From Hofstenia miamia (lineage: Eukaryota; Xenacoelomorpha; Acoela; Hofsteniidae), in NCBI GenBank assembly GCA_900660155.1, contig CABFPE010000142.1, positions 162,089 to 224,203 on the forward strand: a stretch of DNA of 62,115 bases. The letters run 5' to 3'. The notes below the pieces were generated by a model. It was not told the DNA's origin. It did no database searches and saw only the letters and a program-made list of their open reading frames with translations. Below are positions 47,159 through 50,474 of this stretch, in pieces (position 1 is the first letter of the stretch; each line of letters starts with the position of its first letter). The translations under genes were made by a program, and so were the position numbers.

Positions 47159-49541
47159 TGGGTTTGTCAAAAGTAGCTTGACTTTCCAAATTACAATAAC
47201 TTTTTATTTATATGAAACTAAACAATAATATATGTAAATAATCAAACTCCAATAAGGGGAATCACAGATATATTACAACAAAGATTCAAATAGTCCTCCA
47301 TTCTGCTCAATAGTAAGTTCACATCTTGGTATGATATTCTGGACAGTTAAATGTAATTCACCAATGTTAAGTGAATCAACTTCTTGTATGATCTTCCTTT
47401 TTAAATTATCCAGGTTGGTTGGAATGTATGTATGATATGCCCATGACTTTAGAGTAGACCACAAATAAAAGTCAAGTGGACACAGGTCAGGTGATCTAGG
47501 AGGCCATGCATGACCAAATCCTCTGCTAATAACACGCTCAGCTGGCAACTGAGTGCTGATAAAATCCTTGGCTTGTTTGGAGTAGTGTGGTGGCACACCG
47601 TCATGCTGAAAAATAACAGACTGCATTTTTCATTTGGGTCATAGTTGTGGAAACATATGGTCACTGAGAATACTGGTGTAATTATCCTGATTTACCGGAA
47701 AGAAAAATGTCTTTAGCACATAATTTGCATTGAATGCCATCCACACACATAATTGTTCAGGGTGCAAGCCTTCTGTTATTACTTCCCGAGGGTTCTCAGA
47801 TACCCATATGGTACAATTATGATGGTCGACCATTCCATCCATAGAAAAATAGGCCTCATCTGACCAAAGCACATTATTGAGCAAATTCGCATTAGCTAAA
47901 ATCCATTGTGCAAATTCGAGACGATGATGAGTCTGATTCAGTAATAGTTTGATGCAAGGCAATTTTGTATATCCGCTTTAAGAATTCGACAAACACTTTT
48001 CTTTGGAATTGTAGTAGCTGCAGCAATAGAAGAAGAACTTGCATAGCTATGCACATTTGTATGTTGCAGAGTTTTCAGCGCACTCATTACCATTGGTTTC
48101 CAGTATTCTTGCAGCAATGGTCTCCCTGAAGCAGCATTATGCAAGAAGGATTTTGTCTTTTCAAATTTTCTTATCATGATAGTGACAGCTGTAATAGAAA
48201 AAATGTCTGTGAAGGTAGTGTGCTGTTGCACTGTCTCCATTTTTGTAGTATAGTTTTAATATTTCCAGTCCAGTGTCTAAATCCATGTCTAATGATAAAA
48301 AGTACTGGAAAAATAACAAAATGGTTATGCATAACAGATTCCCTATATATATATATATATATATATATTGTTTAATCAATTTATGAATATTACAAATTCT
48401 TGCAAAGTAGATCTGCCTAAATTGCTTCGGCCAAAGTGGCTAGATTCCCACCAAGAAGCCAGATAATAATTTACACTGCATATAATTGATTTGAATTGTC
48501 CAGAAATTTTTGAAAAGCACTAGAGAATAAGGCCGTGATTGCTTTGGAGCGTGCCTTTAAGCGAAGTTCCTGGTTGTGCAGTTAACAATTTTACTACGTC
48601 TGACTTTGCGCCCCGCTACTACAGAAACGAACATAATTAAAATAATCTGTTGCTTCCATAGGATTTAGAATTCATCTTGATCTGAGTCTTAGTAATTAGG
48701 ATAATTTAAATGAATTTCAAAAAAATGAAAGTTTCATTAAAAATGGTATATAGTTTCAAATATTTTAGGCATAGCAATAAGTCCTTAGTACAAATGCTCA
48801 CCATCATATGCGAACACATTTACCACTAGATGTGCCAATATTAAATAAAAATTAAGAATGTTTAATTATTTCATTAAAGCAATAAGATTATATTATTTCA
48901 TGGCATTTATATCAAGTTACACGGTAATGTGGTATAAATGCACATGAATTCCTATAATCATGTCACTGACCACTTTCAGATAAATGATTAAAACATTTTG
49001 ATTGACTATAATGTGTATTAAGATATCTGATAAGGGTTAACAAGAAACATAGTCGCAAATGAAAGAGCTGGTTTATGGAGTATTTATACCAGTGAGAAGC
49101 CTAGATTATATTTTAATCAACCGCTTCCGACATGGTATAAAAAATAAGGTTATGTAGTTTACAGGCATTGCATGCATCTGTTGTAGCTACTTTCAAAATA
49201 TAAGCATTTTTTATTTCTATATACATGCATAAATTATATGTTCTCAATTTGATTGAATTAAAATTTATGTCAATTCCGTTTGGTATTTTTAAAAAAATGC
49301 ATAACAATATATTCATATTCTAATAATTTAAAATTTACTTCAACTTACTGTGTTAAAAACAATTCTGAAGTAACTATTTAGAGAAATGGTAATAACACCA
49401 AAAACAGATAATTTTAGTTCAATATCACTTCCACGCCTCACTGCAGAAAATTATTGCTACAAAGGCTATACATCTACACCTAATAATTCAATACGAAGGG
49501 AAATTTCTCCTGTTATTGGTTCAAAACCTGTTAATTTGTAA
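3114..49541 (+). CDS. multidomain CUB/FN2/FN3 transmembrane receptor (27-exon gene model)
   Basis: The model joins 27 exons, each listed separately. All introns are GT...AG, every junction phase matches, and the total is 4941 nt (1646 codons plus TAA). Domains by approximate residue: signal peptide 1-18; CUB 24-142; FN2 145-209; FN2 210-288; CUB 289-416; CUB 417-534; FN2 535-591; eight FN3 domains 592-1312; an RPTP-like membrane-proximal region 1313-1449; a transmembrane helix about 1464-1488; a cytoplasmic tail to 1646. CUB and FN3 suggest ligand or matrix binding at the cell surface; FN2 in other proteins binds collagen or gelatin. The tail lacks kinase and phosphatase domains, so signalling would need partners. 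Most exons are phase 1-1, as expected of shuffled extracellular modules. I do not recognise a named orthologue. Weak points are the junctions of exons 5/6 and 24/25. Confidence 0.8.
3334..3578. repeat. short inverted-repeat element in intron 1
   Basis: The left arm reads ACATGGTTCGATCCAGAA and the right arm, reverse complemented, reads CCATGGATTTGGATCCAGA. The interior has several GATCC/GGATC steps, including a local palindrome near 3540-3555. The size (about 245 bp) and inverted ends suit a small non-autonomous DNA transposon. No target-site duplication was confirmed. Confidence 0.4.
3689..4037 (+). CDS. receptor exon 2: CUB domain 1
   Basis: Reads a near-complete CUB domain: SPNKLTSTTNYAIDLDCKI, ISYREFNVEPEKRCDYDKL (the F.VE...CxYD block), then ENVCGYY and KLELDFHSDESDTFTGF (the L.F.SD.S..GF block). 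The CxYD and SD acidic residues are those used for calcium and ligand binding in other CUB domains. The acceptor is ...CATCATTTAG|CAA in phase 0. The donor is GCAG|GTATGT in phase 1. Confidence 0.85.
4520..5033. mobile_element. hAT-like MITE in intron 2
   Basis: The ends are inverted repeats: CAGGGCTGCTAAAAATTA on the left, and the right end reverse-complements to CAGGGCTGATCAAAAATTA. CAGGG ends are typical of hAT elements. The flanking octamers CGCAATAT and CACAAAAT agree at 6 of 8 positions, consistent with an old 8-bp target duplication. The 514-bp interior has no coding capacity and is full of ATTAATGG/CCATTAAT motifs on both strands. Confidence 0.7.
6164..6190. repeat. TA microsatellite
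   Basis: A run of TA dinucleotides abutting the left end of the small element at 6202. Confidence 0.8.
6202..6493. mobile_element. small inverted-repeat element with repeated GGATAC motif
   Basis: The left end is TAGGGGCTTTAGATACAAA. The right end reverse-complements to TAGGGGATTTGGATA. Both ends sit against TA repeats. Inside are related copies of a GGCGxTGGATACTATGG-like motif near 6240, 6267, 6423 and 6458. No open frame of note. Most likely a non-autonomous element inserting at TA. Confidence 0.5.
6492..6524. repeat. TA microsatellite
   Basis: TA run directly continuing from the right end of the element at 6202-6493. Confidence 0.8.
6867..7255. repeat. possible inverted-repeat element in intron 2
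   Basis: The left side AAGGCTGCTCTTGGAT and the right side, reverse complemented to AAGGGCTGCCCTTAATCC, are similar. The interior has a GC-rich patch (GGACCGGCACCAGCCGGACC) unlike its surroundings. The target duplication is unclear, so this is a tentative DNA-element call. Confidence 0.35.
7627..7824 (+). CDS. receptor exon 3: FN2 domain 1
   Basis: Phase 1-1 exon of 66 codons. It contains the FN2 signature CIFPFIYNGKTYYQC, then AHWCAT and EKC. Upstream it has an extra CIC...C cluster and downstream a terminal SAC, so it has seven cysteines instead of the usual four. Acceptor TTTCTAG|AT, donor TGTG|GTATGT. FN2 modules bind collagen or other matrix ligands in matrix proteases and mannose receptors. 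Confidence 0.85.
9638..10572 (+). mobile_element. mariner-like transposon, internally deleted, intron 3
   Basis: Terminal inverted repeats: CAGGGTGTAACAAAAGTAAC at the left, and at the right the reverse complement TAGGGCGTAACAAAAGTAAC. The element is flanked by TA, and its right end runs into a TA microsatellite. At about 935 bp it is shorter than a full mariner and lacks the N-terminal DNA-binding part of the transposase. It lies in the same orientation as the host gene. Confidence 0.85.
9709..10420 (+). pseudogene. mariner-like transposase (pseudogene)
   Basis: The first open part (9709-9996) has a catalytic-Asp block ILSDEVVFKLNG and NQHNCIFY. After frameshifts the next blocks are YFQQDGAQP (second Asp, near 10090) and WIGRRGPIDWPTRSPDLTVT (near 10165), then a stop and DLVNKVWQSVLDRI. 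The DE...QDGA...PRSPDLTP pattern identifies the DDE domain of the mariner-like group that carries a DUF4817-type N-terminus. At least three frame changes make it inactive. Confidence 0.8.
10573..10602. repeat. TA microsatellite
   Basis: TA run starting at the right end of the mariner-like element. Confidence 0.85.
11067..11303 (+). CDS. receptor exon 4: FN2 domain 2 (divergent)
   Basis: Phase 1-1, 79 codons. It has CFQC, VHC, then QCIFPFKKSSESLNLLYGC, FKCAT, AVC and EFC. The FN2 core is clear, but the tryptophan of the usual WC motif is replaced (FKC), and eight cysteines are present. Acceptor TTATAG|AA, donor TGTG|GTAAGC. Losing the tryptophan may change or remove collagen-type binding; that is inference. 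Confidence 0.8.
11304..15733. other. intron 4, no clear feature
   Basis: About 4.4 kb of AT-rich intron. An open stretch near 11584-11721 (reading RKNRCEALRDVVRQPQ) resembles no family I know. Nothing else with splice-like borders or clear inverted ends was seen. Confidence 0.5.
15734..16116 (+). CDS. receptor exon 5: CUB domain 2
   Basis: Starts in phase 1 after TTTGATAG|TT. Reads CKVTPETL...VSHPSM..TTYPGDKICGVNM (CUB N-half with the YPGD..C block), then YIEILLTNFDVLCIDSLSFK, then EYLLCG. The C-terminal half KNVSMIFTASPESDRPSNNR is followed by FPTGFGMNYSTQ (the GF.M.Y block). I end it at CAA|GTTAAC in phase 0 because exon 6 starts in phase 0. A second donor G|GTTTGT at 16123/16124 would be phase 1 and would not fit exon 6. 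Confidence 0.8.
16117..18430. other. intron 5, little recognisable content
   Basis: Contains two GGGTGCA..TGCACCC-type palindromes 177 bp apart (16838-16855, 17015-17030), each followed by CCAAACA.TCACRA. The rest is AT-rich and shows no gene or element that I can support. Confidence 0.5.
18431..18658 (+). CDS. receptor exon 6: CUB domain 3, first part
   Basis: Phase 0 to phase 0, 76 codons. Reads DISSPFYPYVYPGNLSCVW (the classic I.SP.YP..YP.N..C.W CUB start), then FEVTQSSGDVLRVINSD and ACKNF. The domain is unfinished here and is completed by exon 7. Acceptor TGTATTTAG|TTT, donor AAA|GTATGT. Confidence 0.8.
19219..19345 (+). CDS. receptor exon 7: CUB domain 3, second part
   Basis: Starts in phase 0 after TATCTTAG|GAA and reads ELSSGNFPFC, SSQKFQFEFTSASRTQYSVA and RWKLKFEI. 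This is the C-terminal beta-strand pattern of a CUB domain. It lacks the usual SD pair (SA instead). The donor is CCAG|GTTCTC in phase 1, matching the FN2 exon that follows. There is no upstream methionine and it is only 127 nt, so it is easily missed. Confidence 0.7.
20627..20652. repeat. TA microsatellite next to exon 8 acceptor
   Basis: TA run ending only six bases before the AATTTAG acceptor of exon 8, so it occupies the place of the polypyrimidine tract. Confidence 0.8.
20659..20829 (+). CDS. receptor exon 8: FN2 domain 3
   Basis: Phase 1-1, 57 codons. Reads CGRC...MCKFPFEFEGILYEYC, then PWC, MFC and NNC. It has the conserved WC motif and seven cysteines, with the same extended CxxC...CxFPF layout as exons 3 and 4. 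Donor TGCA|GTAAGT. Confidence 0.85.
21219..21377 (+). CDS. receptor exon 9: FN3 domain 1, N-half
   Basis: Phase 1-1, 53 codons. Reads PDAAEISNVQFSYPSTNEVL, then IKWFTTNDEW: the B and C strands with the FN3 tryptophan. It ends after SYTVTDAN at AATG|GTAAGA. Exon 10 completes the fold. Confidence 0.75.
22066..22192. repeat. nested palindromic element (GGCGCTAAATA)
   Basis: AATGGCGCTAAATA at 22066 is followed at once by its inverse TAGCGCCATTTTT, and again at the far end by TATTTAGCGCCATATA (22178-22193). One short (32-nt) hairpin thus sits inside a larger 127-bp inverted repeat, flanked by TA runs. It resembles a very small MITE. Confidence 0.55.
22611..22721 (+). CDS. receptor exon 10: FN3 domain 1, C-half
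   Basis: Phase 1-1, 37 codons. Reads YLLVNLPSKEEVFIRMYLIT and KEWQSSFSSST. This follows the FN3 Y.L..L.P...Y.V.V pattern loosely. Acceptor TATATTTAG|AA, donor ACGG|GTATGA. Confidence 0.7.
23320..23733. repeat. decayed hAT-like MITE in intron 10
   Basis: The right end reverse-complements to CAGGGATGGACATGGGCATG. The left side carries the related but mutated TTCGACATGGGCC. GGCCCA/TGGGCC motifs recur inside. The 2060-bp duplicated segment begins inside this element at 23387, so the downstream copy (from 32863) has only its right part. Confidence 0.45.
23387..25446. repeat. 2060-bp duplicated block, copy 1 (intron 10)
   Basis: Matches 32863-34922 at a constant offset of 9476 bases. I compared several sections line by line and saw no differences. 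This copy is embedded in unique intron on both sides, so it is likely the genuine locus. Confidence 0.85.
24411..24687. mobile_element. GGTTCTGCAG-family MITE, copy 1
   Basis: Left end AGGTTCTACAGCACCATTCA. The right part contains GACTAGAATAAAAAGTTCTG and CTACAGAAGCC. In reverse orientation it aligns with the element at 28121-28346 at both ends. Non-coding. Confidence 0.5.
25808..25826. repeat. TA microsatellite
   Basis: Short TA run in intron 10. Confidence 0.7.
26436..26714 (+). CDS. receptor exon 11: FN3 domain 2
   Basis: Phase 1-1, 93 codons covering a whole FN3 domain. Reads NEIQLSWSFPGSVTYEVVLI (B-C strands with W), then TSITIHNVYASLEYKISITG (the L..L.P...Y.I.V pattern). It ends at ACAA|GTAAGA. 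One N-glycosylation sequon (NNTD) is visible. Confidence 0.85.
27476..27769 (+). CDS. receptor exon 12: FN3 domain 3
   Basis: Phase 1-1, 98 codons. Reads KIENFVAYVEEGNISVSMTL, then FHVEVMNL, CASGEARC and AQYSVALYGI. The strand pattern is FN3-like but lacks the usual tryptophan. A C...C pair in the middle could form a local disulfide. Acceptor TGTGCAG|GG, donor TTAG|GTAATG. Confidence 0.8.
27838..27955 (+). CDS. receptor exon 13: FN3 domain 4, N-half
   Basis: Begins in phase 1 with GPPSFEIVALKSTTTAVTIE, then YVDKYIINEFTE. Ends at GAAAG|GTATTG in phase 2. GPP is a common FN3 start. The intron before it is only 68 bp. Confidence 0.75.
28121..28346. mobile_element. GGTTCTGCAG-family MITE, copy 2 (intron 13)
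   Basis: Left end GGTTCTGCAGACTAGAATTT. The right end reverse-complements to GGTTCTGCGGAACCATGCAG. The right end aligns well with the left end of the copy at 24411 (GGTTCTACAGCACCATTCAG). Confidence 0.6.
28657..28772 (+). CDS. receptor exon 14: FN3 domain 4, C-half
   Basis: Starts in phase 2 and reads SDSNIIIINALNPGEEHQRL, then ASIISNG and FSVFT. This follows the L..L.PG..Y.V.V FN3 pattern with H-Q in place of Y. Donor ACAG|GTAAAA. Confidence 0.7.
28932..29189 (+). CDS. receptor exon 15: FN3 domain 5
   Basis: Phase 1-1, 86 codons. Begins APNPPLQCNSSLVDMNLTIN. The middle reads VEFYSYRISTSSGEVF and the end GMEYTVYCSIIYKNMSSEDI. It has the FN3 Y.V.V strand and several N-glycosylation sequons. 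Acceptor TTTATTTTAG|CT, donor ACAG|GTAATA. Confidence 0.8.
30027..30190 (+). CDS. receptor exon 16: FN3 domain 6, N-half
   Basis: Begins in phase 1 with APSMANMSVSNINFDSVEIE, then WILDSDQDEISGFELEITSN. This is the best FN3 signature in the gene (V.IEW......I.GFELE). Ends AAG|GTAAGT in phase 0. Confidence 0.85.
30577..30712 (+). CDS. receptor exon 17: FN3 domain 6, C-half
   Basis: Phase 0 start after GCATTAG|GCA. Reads TGIITVSNLEENHLYSFLIQ, then PFSTSSNGEKKYG. The V..L.....Y.F.I pattern is FN3. Donor ACAA|GTATGT in phase 1. Confidence 0.8.
30713..32533. other. intron 17, no clear feature
   Basis: AT-rich intron of 1.8 kb. Open stretches at 30996-31238 (+) and 31432-31683 (-) have no domain signature or supporting splice context. 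Confidence 0.5.
32534..32800 (+). CDS. receptor exon 18: FN3 domain 7
   Basis: Phase 1-1, 89 codons. Reads SRISIVISENNDITMSWNFP, IIEIYKR-like strand LLIEIYKRN, then FTFTELDESTEYDVQAYVNE. W, the EL..S.EYDV block and overall length fit FN3. Acceptor TTTGTTTAG|AA, donor ACAC|GTAATA. Confidence 0.85.
32863..34922. repeat. 2060-bp duplicated block, copy 2 (intron 18), probable assembly artefact
   Basis: Same sequence as 23387-25446 with no shift in offset. On the left it abuts a TA run (32851-32862). On the right it stops at a single N (34923) followed by another TA run. Such borders suggest wrong gap filling between TA repeats and not a natural duplication. Confidence 0.8.
34924..34955. repeat. 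TA microsatellite after single N
   Basis: TA run immediately after the ambiguous base at 34923. Confidence 0.85.
35492..35583 (+). CDS. receptor exon 19: FN3 domain 8, N-half
   Basis: Begins in phase 1 with GPPMATNVQFSADYFNINVS, then FQSQATSYRVQ. Ends CAG|GTATGC in phase 0. Short, but it has the GPP start, an alternating strand pattern and correct phases on both sides. Confidence 0.7.
36055..36223 (+). CDS. receptor exon 20: FN3 domain 8, C-half
   Basis: Phase 0 start after GATATTTAG|TTA. Reads GTCVGGECSSTLSELWPGTN, then YSFDLVPFFN. The L.EL.PGT.YSF.L.PF pattern is a textbook FN3 F-strand. A CVGGEC pair is present. Donor ACAC|GTTTGT in phase 1. This exon is partly hidden by an antisense ORF (35897-36175) that I regard as chance. 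Confidence 0.8.
36255..36310. repeat. TA microsatellite
   Basis: Long TA run just after exon 20. Confidence 0.85.
36532..36595. repeat. TA microsatellite
   Basis: Interrupted TA run shortly left of the mariner element starting at 36625. Confidence 0.85.
36722..36815 (-). pseudogene. mariner transposase C-terminus (pseudogene fragment)
   Basis: The minus strand reads MIPENRKTALLKSC, then RQFRARIEAVIAFDGGHLLR and stop. The SCR.FR.RI.A.I...GGH ending is the typical C-terminus of mariner-like transposases of this group. It is separated from the rest of the protein by the nested element. Confidence 0.8.
36819..38796. mobile_element. TTAA-flanked inverted-repeat element filled with minisatellite
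   Basis: Ends: AACCTGACCAGAG on the left, and on the right the reverse complement AACCTGCCCAGAG (12 of 13 match). Both are bounded by TTAA (36815-36818 and 38797-38800). A TTAA duplication is the mark of piggyBac-type insertion, though flanking A/T runs make the exact boundary uncertain. Further in, TGACGTCAT occurs on the right and TTTGACGTCATG on the left. The element has no transposase, so it would be non-autonomous. It interrupts the mariner transposase reading frame. Confidence 0.65.
36873..37972. repeat. 31-bp minisatellite organised as 62-bp dimers
   Basis: About 35 copies of a 31-bp monomer with core CGATGCTGCCCAGAGAT. Two monomer types alternate (one ends TCTGAATATTA, the other TTTTTAAGTAG), giving an exact 62-bp period. 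The CTGAATATT landmark falls at 37139, 37201, 37263 and so on to 37821, with a variant at 37883. The central dimers are identical. The outer ones differ (GCTGCCAAGAG), and the edges are strongly diverged. This pattern suggests expansion of the centre by unequal exchange or slippage. Confidence 0.95.
38801..39470 (-). pseudogene. mariner transposase main part (pseudogene)
   Basis: On the minus strand a WPSKLHDINVLDCFV block (consensus WP..SPDLNPLDYFVW) is readable near 38890-38945. VDELKAFIQRKMRKIDGI follows near 38805-38860 in another frame. More distant N-terminal sequence continues towards 39470. Several frame changes and stops mean it is inactive. Confidence 0.7.
39900..40055 (+). CDS. receptor exon 21: membrane-proximal region, part 1
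   Basis: Phase 1-1, 52 codons. Reads ALDFDVSTAQEIQKTEASIE, then LEIPMPIFEV and GKGVIHYVLIIGTSS. The I.HY.LI(I/V) strand after a G resembles the region next to the membrane in type III receptor tyrosine phosphatases. The match is short and is an inference. Acceptor AATATTTAG|TT, donor AATG|GTATGC. Confidence 0.7.
40469..40723 (+). CDS. receptor exon 22: membrane-proximal region, part 2 (RPTP-like)
   Basis: Phase 1-1, 85 codons. Reads KTWFKVFEGSGEPYQATPEK, then MKITLGGEDC, STEFCNGYLTSDTDYWFWIR and GYGEHNTSYVETEAFG. The C...(F/Y)CNG.L...T.Y.F..R.Y pattern is characteristic of the last ectodomain segment of receptor tyrosine phosphatases such as PTPRB, PTPRJ and PTPRQ. No phosphatase domain follows in this gene. 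Confidence 0.8.
40846..40978 (+). CDS. receptor exon 23: transmembrane helix
   Basis: Phase 1 to phase 2. After GLNSEALVFGIDRK there is a 25-residue hydrophobic helix, VFILVAIVVGVFITFVIMFC followed by TLVFL, then RKCNVR as a basic stop-transfer signal. The orientation (ectodomain before, positive residues after) gives a type I topology. Acceptor AATGTTTAG|GT, donor TTAG|GTAACT. Confidence 0.9.
41303..41491. mobile_element. foldback-type MITE in intron 23
   Basis: Two long inverted arms of about 60 bp. The left arm begins CCCGAAACACACGATGATTA. The right arm ends with its near-exact inverse (...AATAATCATGGTGTGTTTCGGG). The arms continue through CTGAGATAAT.GGTTGTGATT on both sides. The central loop is short, so the strand would form a hairpin. 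TTA flanks both ends a few bases out. Confidence 0.8.
41700..43143 (+). pseudogene. hAT-family transposase remnant (CGGBP1-associated type), interrupted
   Basis: Frames switch repeatedly, but blocks run in hAT order. These are LKKGLHKRYQTN (near 41860), SEIRYYLSSQDYFIEIDETT (41944-42003), then after a nested element VLVGRLNSLTAPCLVELKEV (about 42277-42336), LAHGLQRQAEFIR (about 42511-42550), LPPRPVETRWNTWLEACYYF (about 42652-42711) and a C-terminal SFKRVFSVVDSIF. IDETTD and the TRW.TWL.A..Y motif are seen in hAT-like transposases of this group. The last 158 codons (42667-43143) are open. Overall it is inactive. Confidence 0.75.
42034..42273. mobile_element. hAT-type MITE nested in the hAT transposase
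   Basis: Ends CAGGGGCGCAAGCAGG and, reverse complemented on the right, CAGTGGCGTACGCAAGGGG. The flanking octamers GCAGTGCT (42026-42033) and GCAGTATT (42274-42281) match at 6 of 8 positions, consistent with an aged 8-bp target duplication. The transposase reading resumes directly after the right flank. Confidence 0.75.
44541..44594 (+). CDS. receptor exon 24: start of cytoplasmic tail
   Basis: Starts in phase 2 after GTTTGCAG|G and reads RKYVYDFKKEKLKLILTC, a basic juxtamembrane stretch with tyrosines. I end it at AA|GTAGTT because exon 25 needs phase 2. This donor is not strong. If it is not used, translation reaches TAG at 44596-44598 and gives a receptor with a tail of only about 20 residues. 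Confidence 0.6.
44706..44852. other. 100-N assembly gap inside a TA microsatellite
   Basis: TA runs at 44706-44736 and 44838-44852 enclose exactly 100 N (44738-44837), the usual placeholder for a gap of unknown size. It lies in intron 24. Confidence 0.95.
45629..45778 (+). CDS. receptor exon 25: cytoplasmic tail
   Basis: Phase 2-2. Reads YDNKNNGINNIELLSRIIPQ, then LRKTGKKFRSNLSQSMSRKG and GSRGSSFRN. The basic, serine-rich stretch offers several R/K-x-x-S type phosphorylation sites. The acceptor (CTGGAATTCAG|T) has a poor pyrimidine tract. A better looking CTTGCAG at about 45601 would run into a stop in the needed frame. Donor ATAC|GTAAGT is good. Confidence 0.6.
46065..46375. mobile_element. 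MITE with long CGACGTCG-containing inverted repeats (intron 25)
   Basis: The left end is CCCAGTAAACATAGAACTGT followed by TGTAACGACGTCG. The right end is its inverse, differing at one base. The 33-bp arms are among the best preserved in the window, so the insertion is probably young. The 311-bp interior is non-coding. Its ends contain the palindrome AACGACGTCGTT. Confidence 0.85.
46805..46900 (+). CDS. receptor exon 26: cytoplasmic tail
   Basis: Phase 2-2, 96 nt. Reads PSEYGKPFVVPSQTDELAVA, then SISRPVDVTDIG. Acceptor TATTTTTAG|C, donor TTGG|GTAAAG. If the donor is skipped, an in-frame TAA follows at once (46902-46904), so intron retention would also give a short tail. Confidence 0.7.
47121..47157. 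repeat. TA microsatellite
   Basis: TA run adjoining the left end of the third mariner-like element. Confidence 0.85.
47158..48344 (-). mobile_element. mariner-like transposon (antisense), intron 26
   Basis: Bounded on both sides by TA runs. Left end CTGGGTTTGTCAAAAGTAGC. The right end (reverse complement TAGGGAATCTGTTATGC) shows only weak similarity, so the terminal repeats are decayed or one end is lost. The element carries a nearly full-length, frameshifted transposase on the minus strand. Confidence 0.75.
47273..48330 (-). pseudogene. mariner-like transposase with DUF4817-type N-terminus (pseudogene)
   Basis: Read on the minus strand. The N-terminal block is LKLYYKNGDSATAHYLHRHF (near 48200-48260), then in another frame ITAVTIMIRKFEKTKSFLHN (helix-turn-helix part). 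A middle block is NNVLWSDEAYFSMDGMVDHH (first catalytic Asp). The final block is VIFQHDGVPPHYSKQ, then AWPPRSPDLCPLDFYLWSTL (second Asp and PRSPDL box). Order and spacing match a complete transposase of about 350 residues. At least three frameshifts inactivate it. It is the best preserved of the three mariner copies. Confidence 0.85.
48344..48369. repeat. TA microsatellite
   Basis: TA run at the right boundary of the third mariner-like element. Confidence 0.85.
49382..49541 (+). CDS. receptor exon 27: end of cytoplasmic tail and stop
   Basis: Starts in phase 2 after AACTATTTAG|A. Reads EMVITPKTDNFSSISLPRLT, then AENYCYKGYTSTPNNSIRRE and ISPVIGSKPVNL, then TAA. It has two closely spaced tyrosines (NYCYKGY) and several TP/SP sites, plausible docking or phosphorylation sites, but no known catalytic or ITAM/ITIM motif. 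Confidence 0.75.
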
Positions 49542-49626
49542 AAATGTCATTTTTATATTGTAAATTGATAAATACTATTTTTCATATTGTTATATTTCAC
49601 CAGAAAGATTCTTTTTTCATCGATGC

Positions 49627-49632
49627 AATAAA
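49627..49632 (+). terminator. polyadenylation signal AATAAA of the receptor gene
   Basis: AATAAA 85 bases after the stop codon, in an AT-rich 3' UTR. The distance is normal, and it supports 49541 as the true end of the coding sequence. Confidence 0.65.
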
Positions 49633-50049
49633 ATGAGTCCACATAGACGTTTTGGTTCTTGTAGAGATATGAAATTTCTCTTTGACAATCCCTGATTATG
49701 CAGGGCAAATTCAATTATTTTTCTTATTTAAATATTAAAATATTTGACTTTATGAACATTGGTTTATTATTAAAAAATAGACTTTTTAGCTTAAAAGGTC
49801 AGGATTTAAGTATACTTGTTATTATGTAGACTTATATTTTTATTTATTTCGCTTGTTGAGTTAGAAAAATTTTAAAAATGTTTTTTTTTGGGGAAACCAA
49901 AAGTGAAATCAAAACATTATTGACCCATATAGTAAGCAACAGCATGAATGTGAATCATTGGCAACTAAATATCTGGATTATGTGGTTAGTAACTAAATAT
50001 TTTATAAGGATAATGGCTCAATACAATTATTGAATTTCAAAGATGGACG
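49633..50049. other. intergenic, nothing recognised
   Basis: AT-rich sequence downstream of the receptor polyadenylation signal with no supportable gene or element. Confidence 0.5.
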
Positions 50050-50412
50050 CAGGTCTGGGTTTACCCGTGCTGGTTGCGATTTTACCCGCACCCGCGAGAG
50101 TGCGGTGCAGAGTGCGGTTACTGAATTTCAAATGCCTCGCGGGTTGCGGTACGGGTACGGCTGGACATTTTTGTTTTGTTACATGTATAATACAAAACAA
50201 ATACAATATTGATTGTACTGCGAAATTTATATTATAATATCATTCACTCAATTAACAAAATTAATAGAAAGTCAATTCGGTGATTGACATTTTTTGGCTT
50301 CATTACTTAGGTATAATCGACAGGCGACATTTAGAAAATAGCGGGTGCGAGTGAATTTTTCTAACAGACATAAGGTGCGATTGCGGCCCCACTCACTGCG
50401 GGTGTGGTGCAA
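50050..50412. repeat. GC-rich repeat-like tract
   Basis: Two GC-rich patches (50050-50165 and 50340-50412) stand out in AT-rich surroundings. They share ACCCGC/GCGGGT motifs in opposite orientations: TTTACCCGCACCCGCGAG on the left, and GCGGGTGCGAG and CTGCGGGTGTGG on the right. They look like the arms of a decayed DNA element with CAGGTCTGGG at the left end. Confidence 0.4.
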
Positions 50413-50474
50413 TGCATTTATAAAACATTTATATAAAATACAATGTTTTCAATGGAATTCAAAAATAATCCTTC

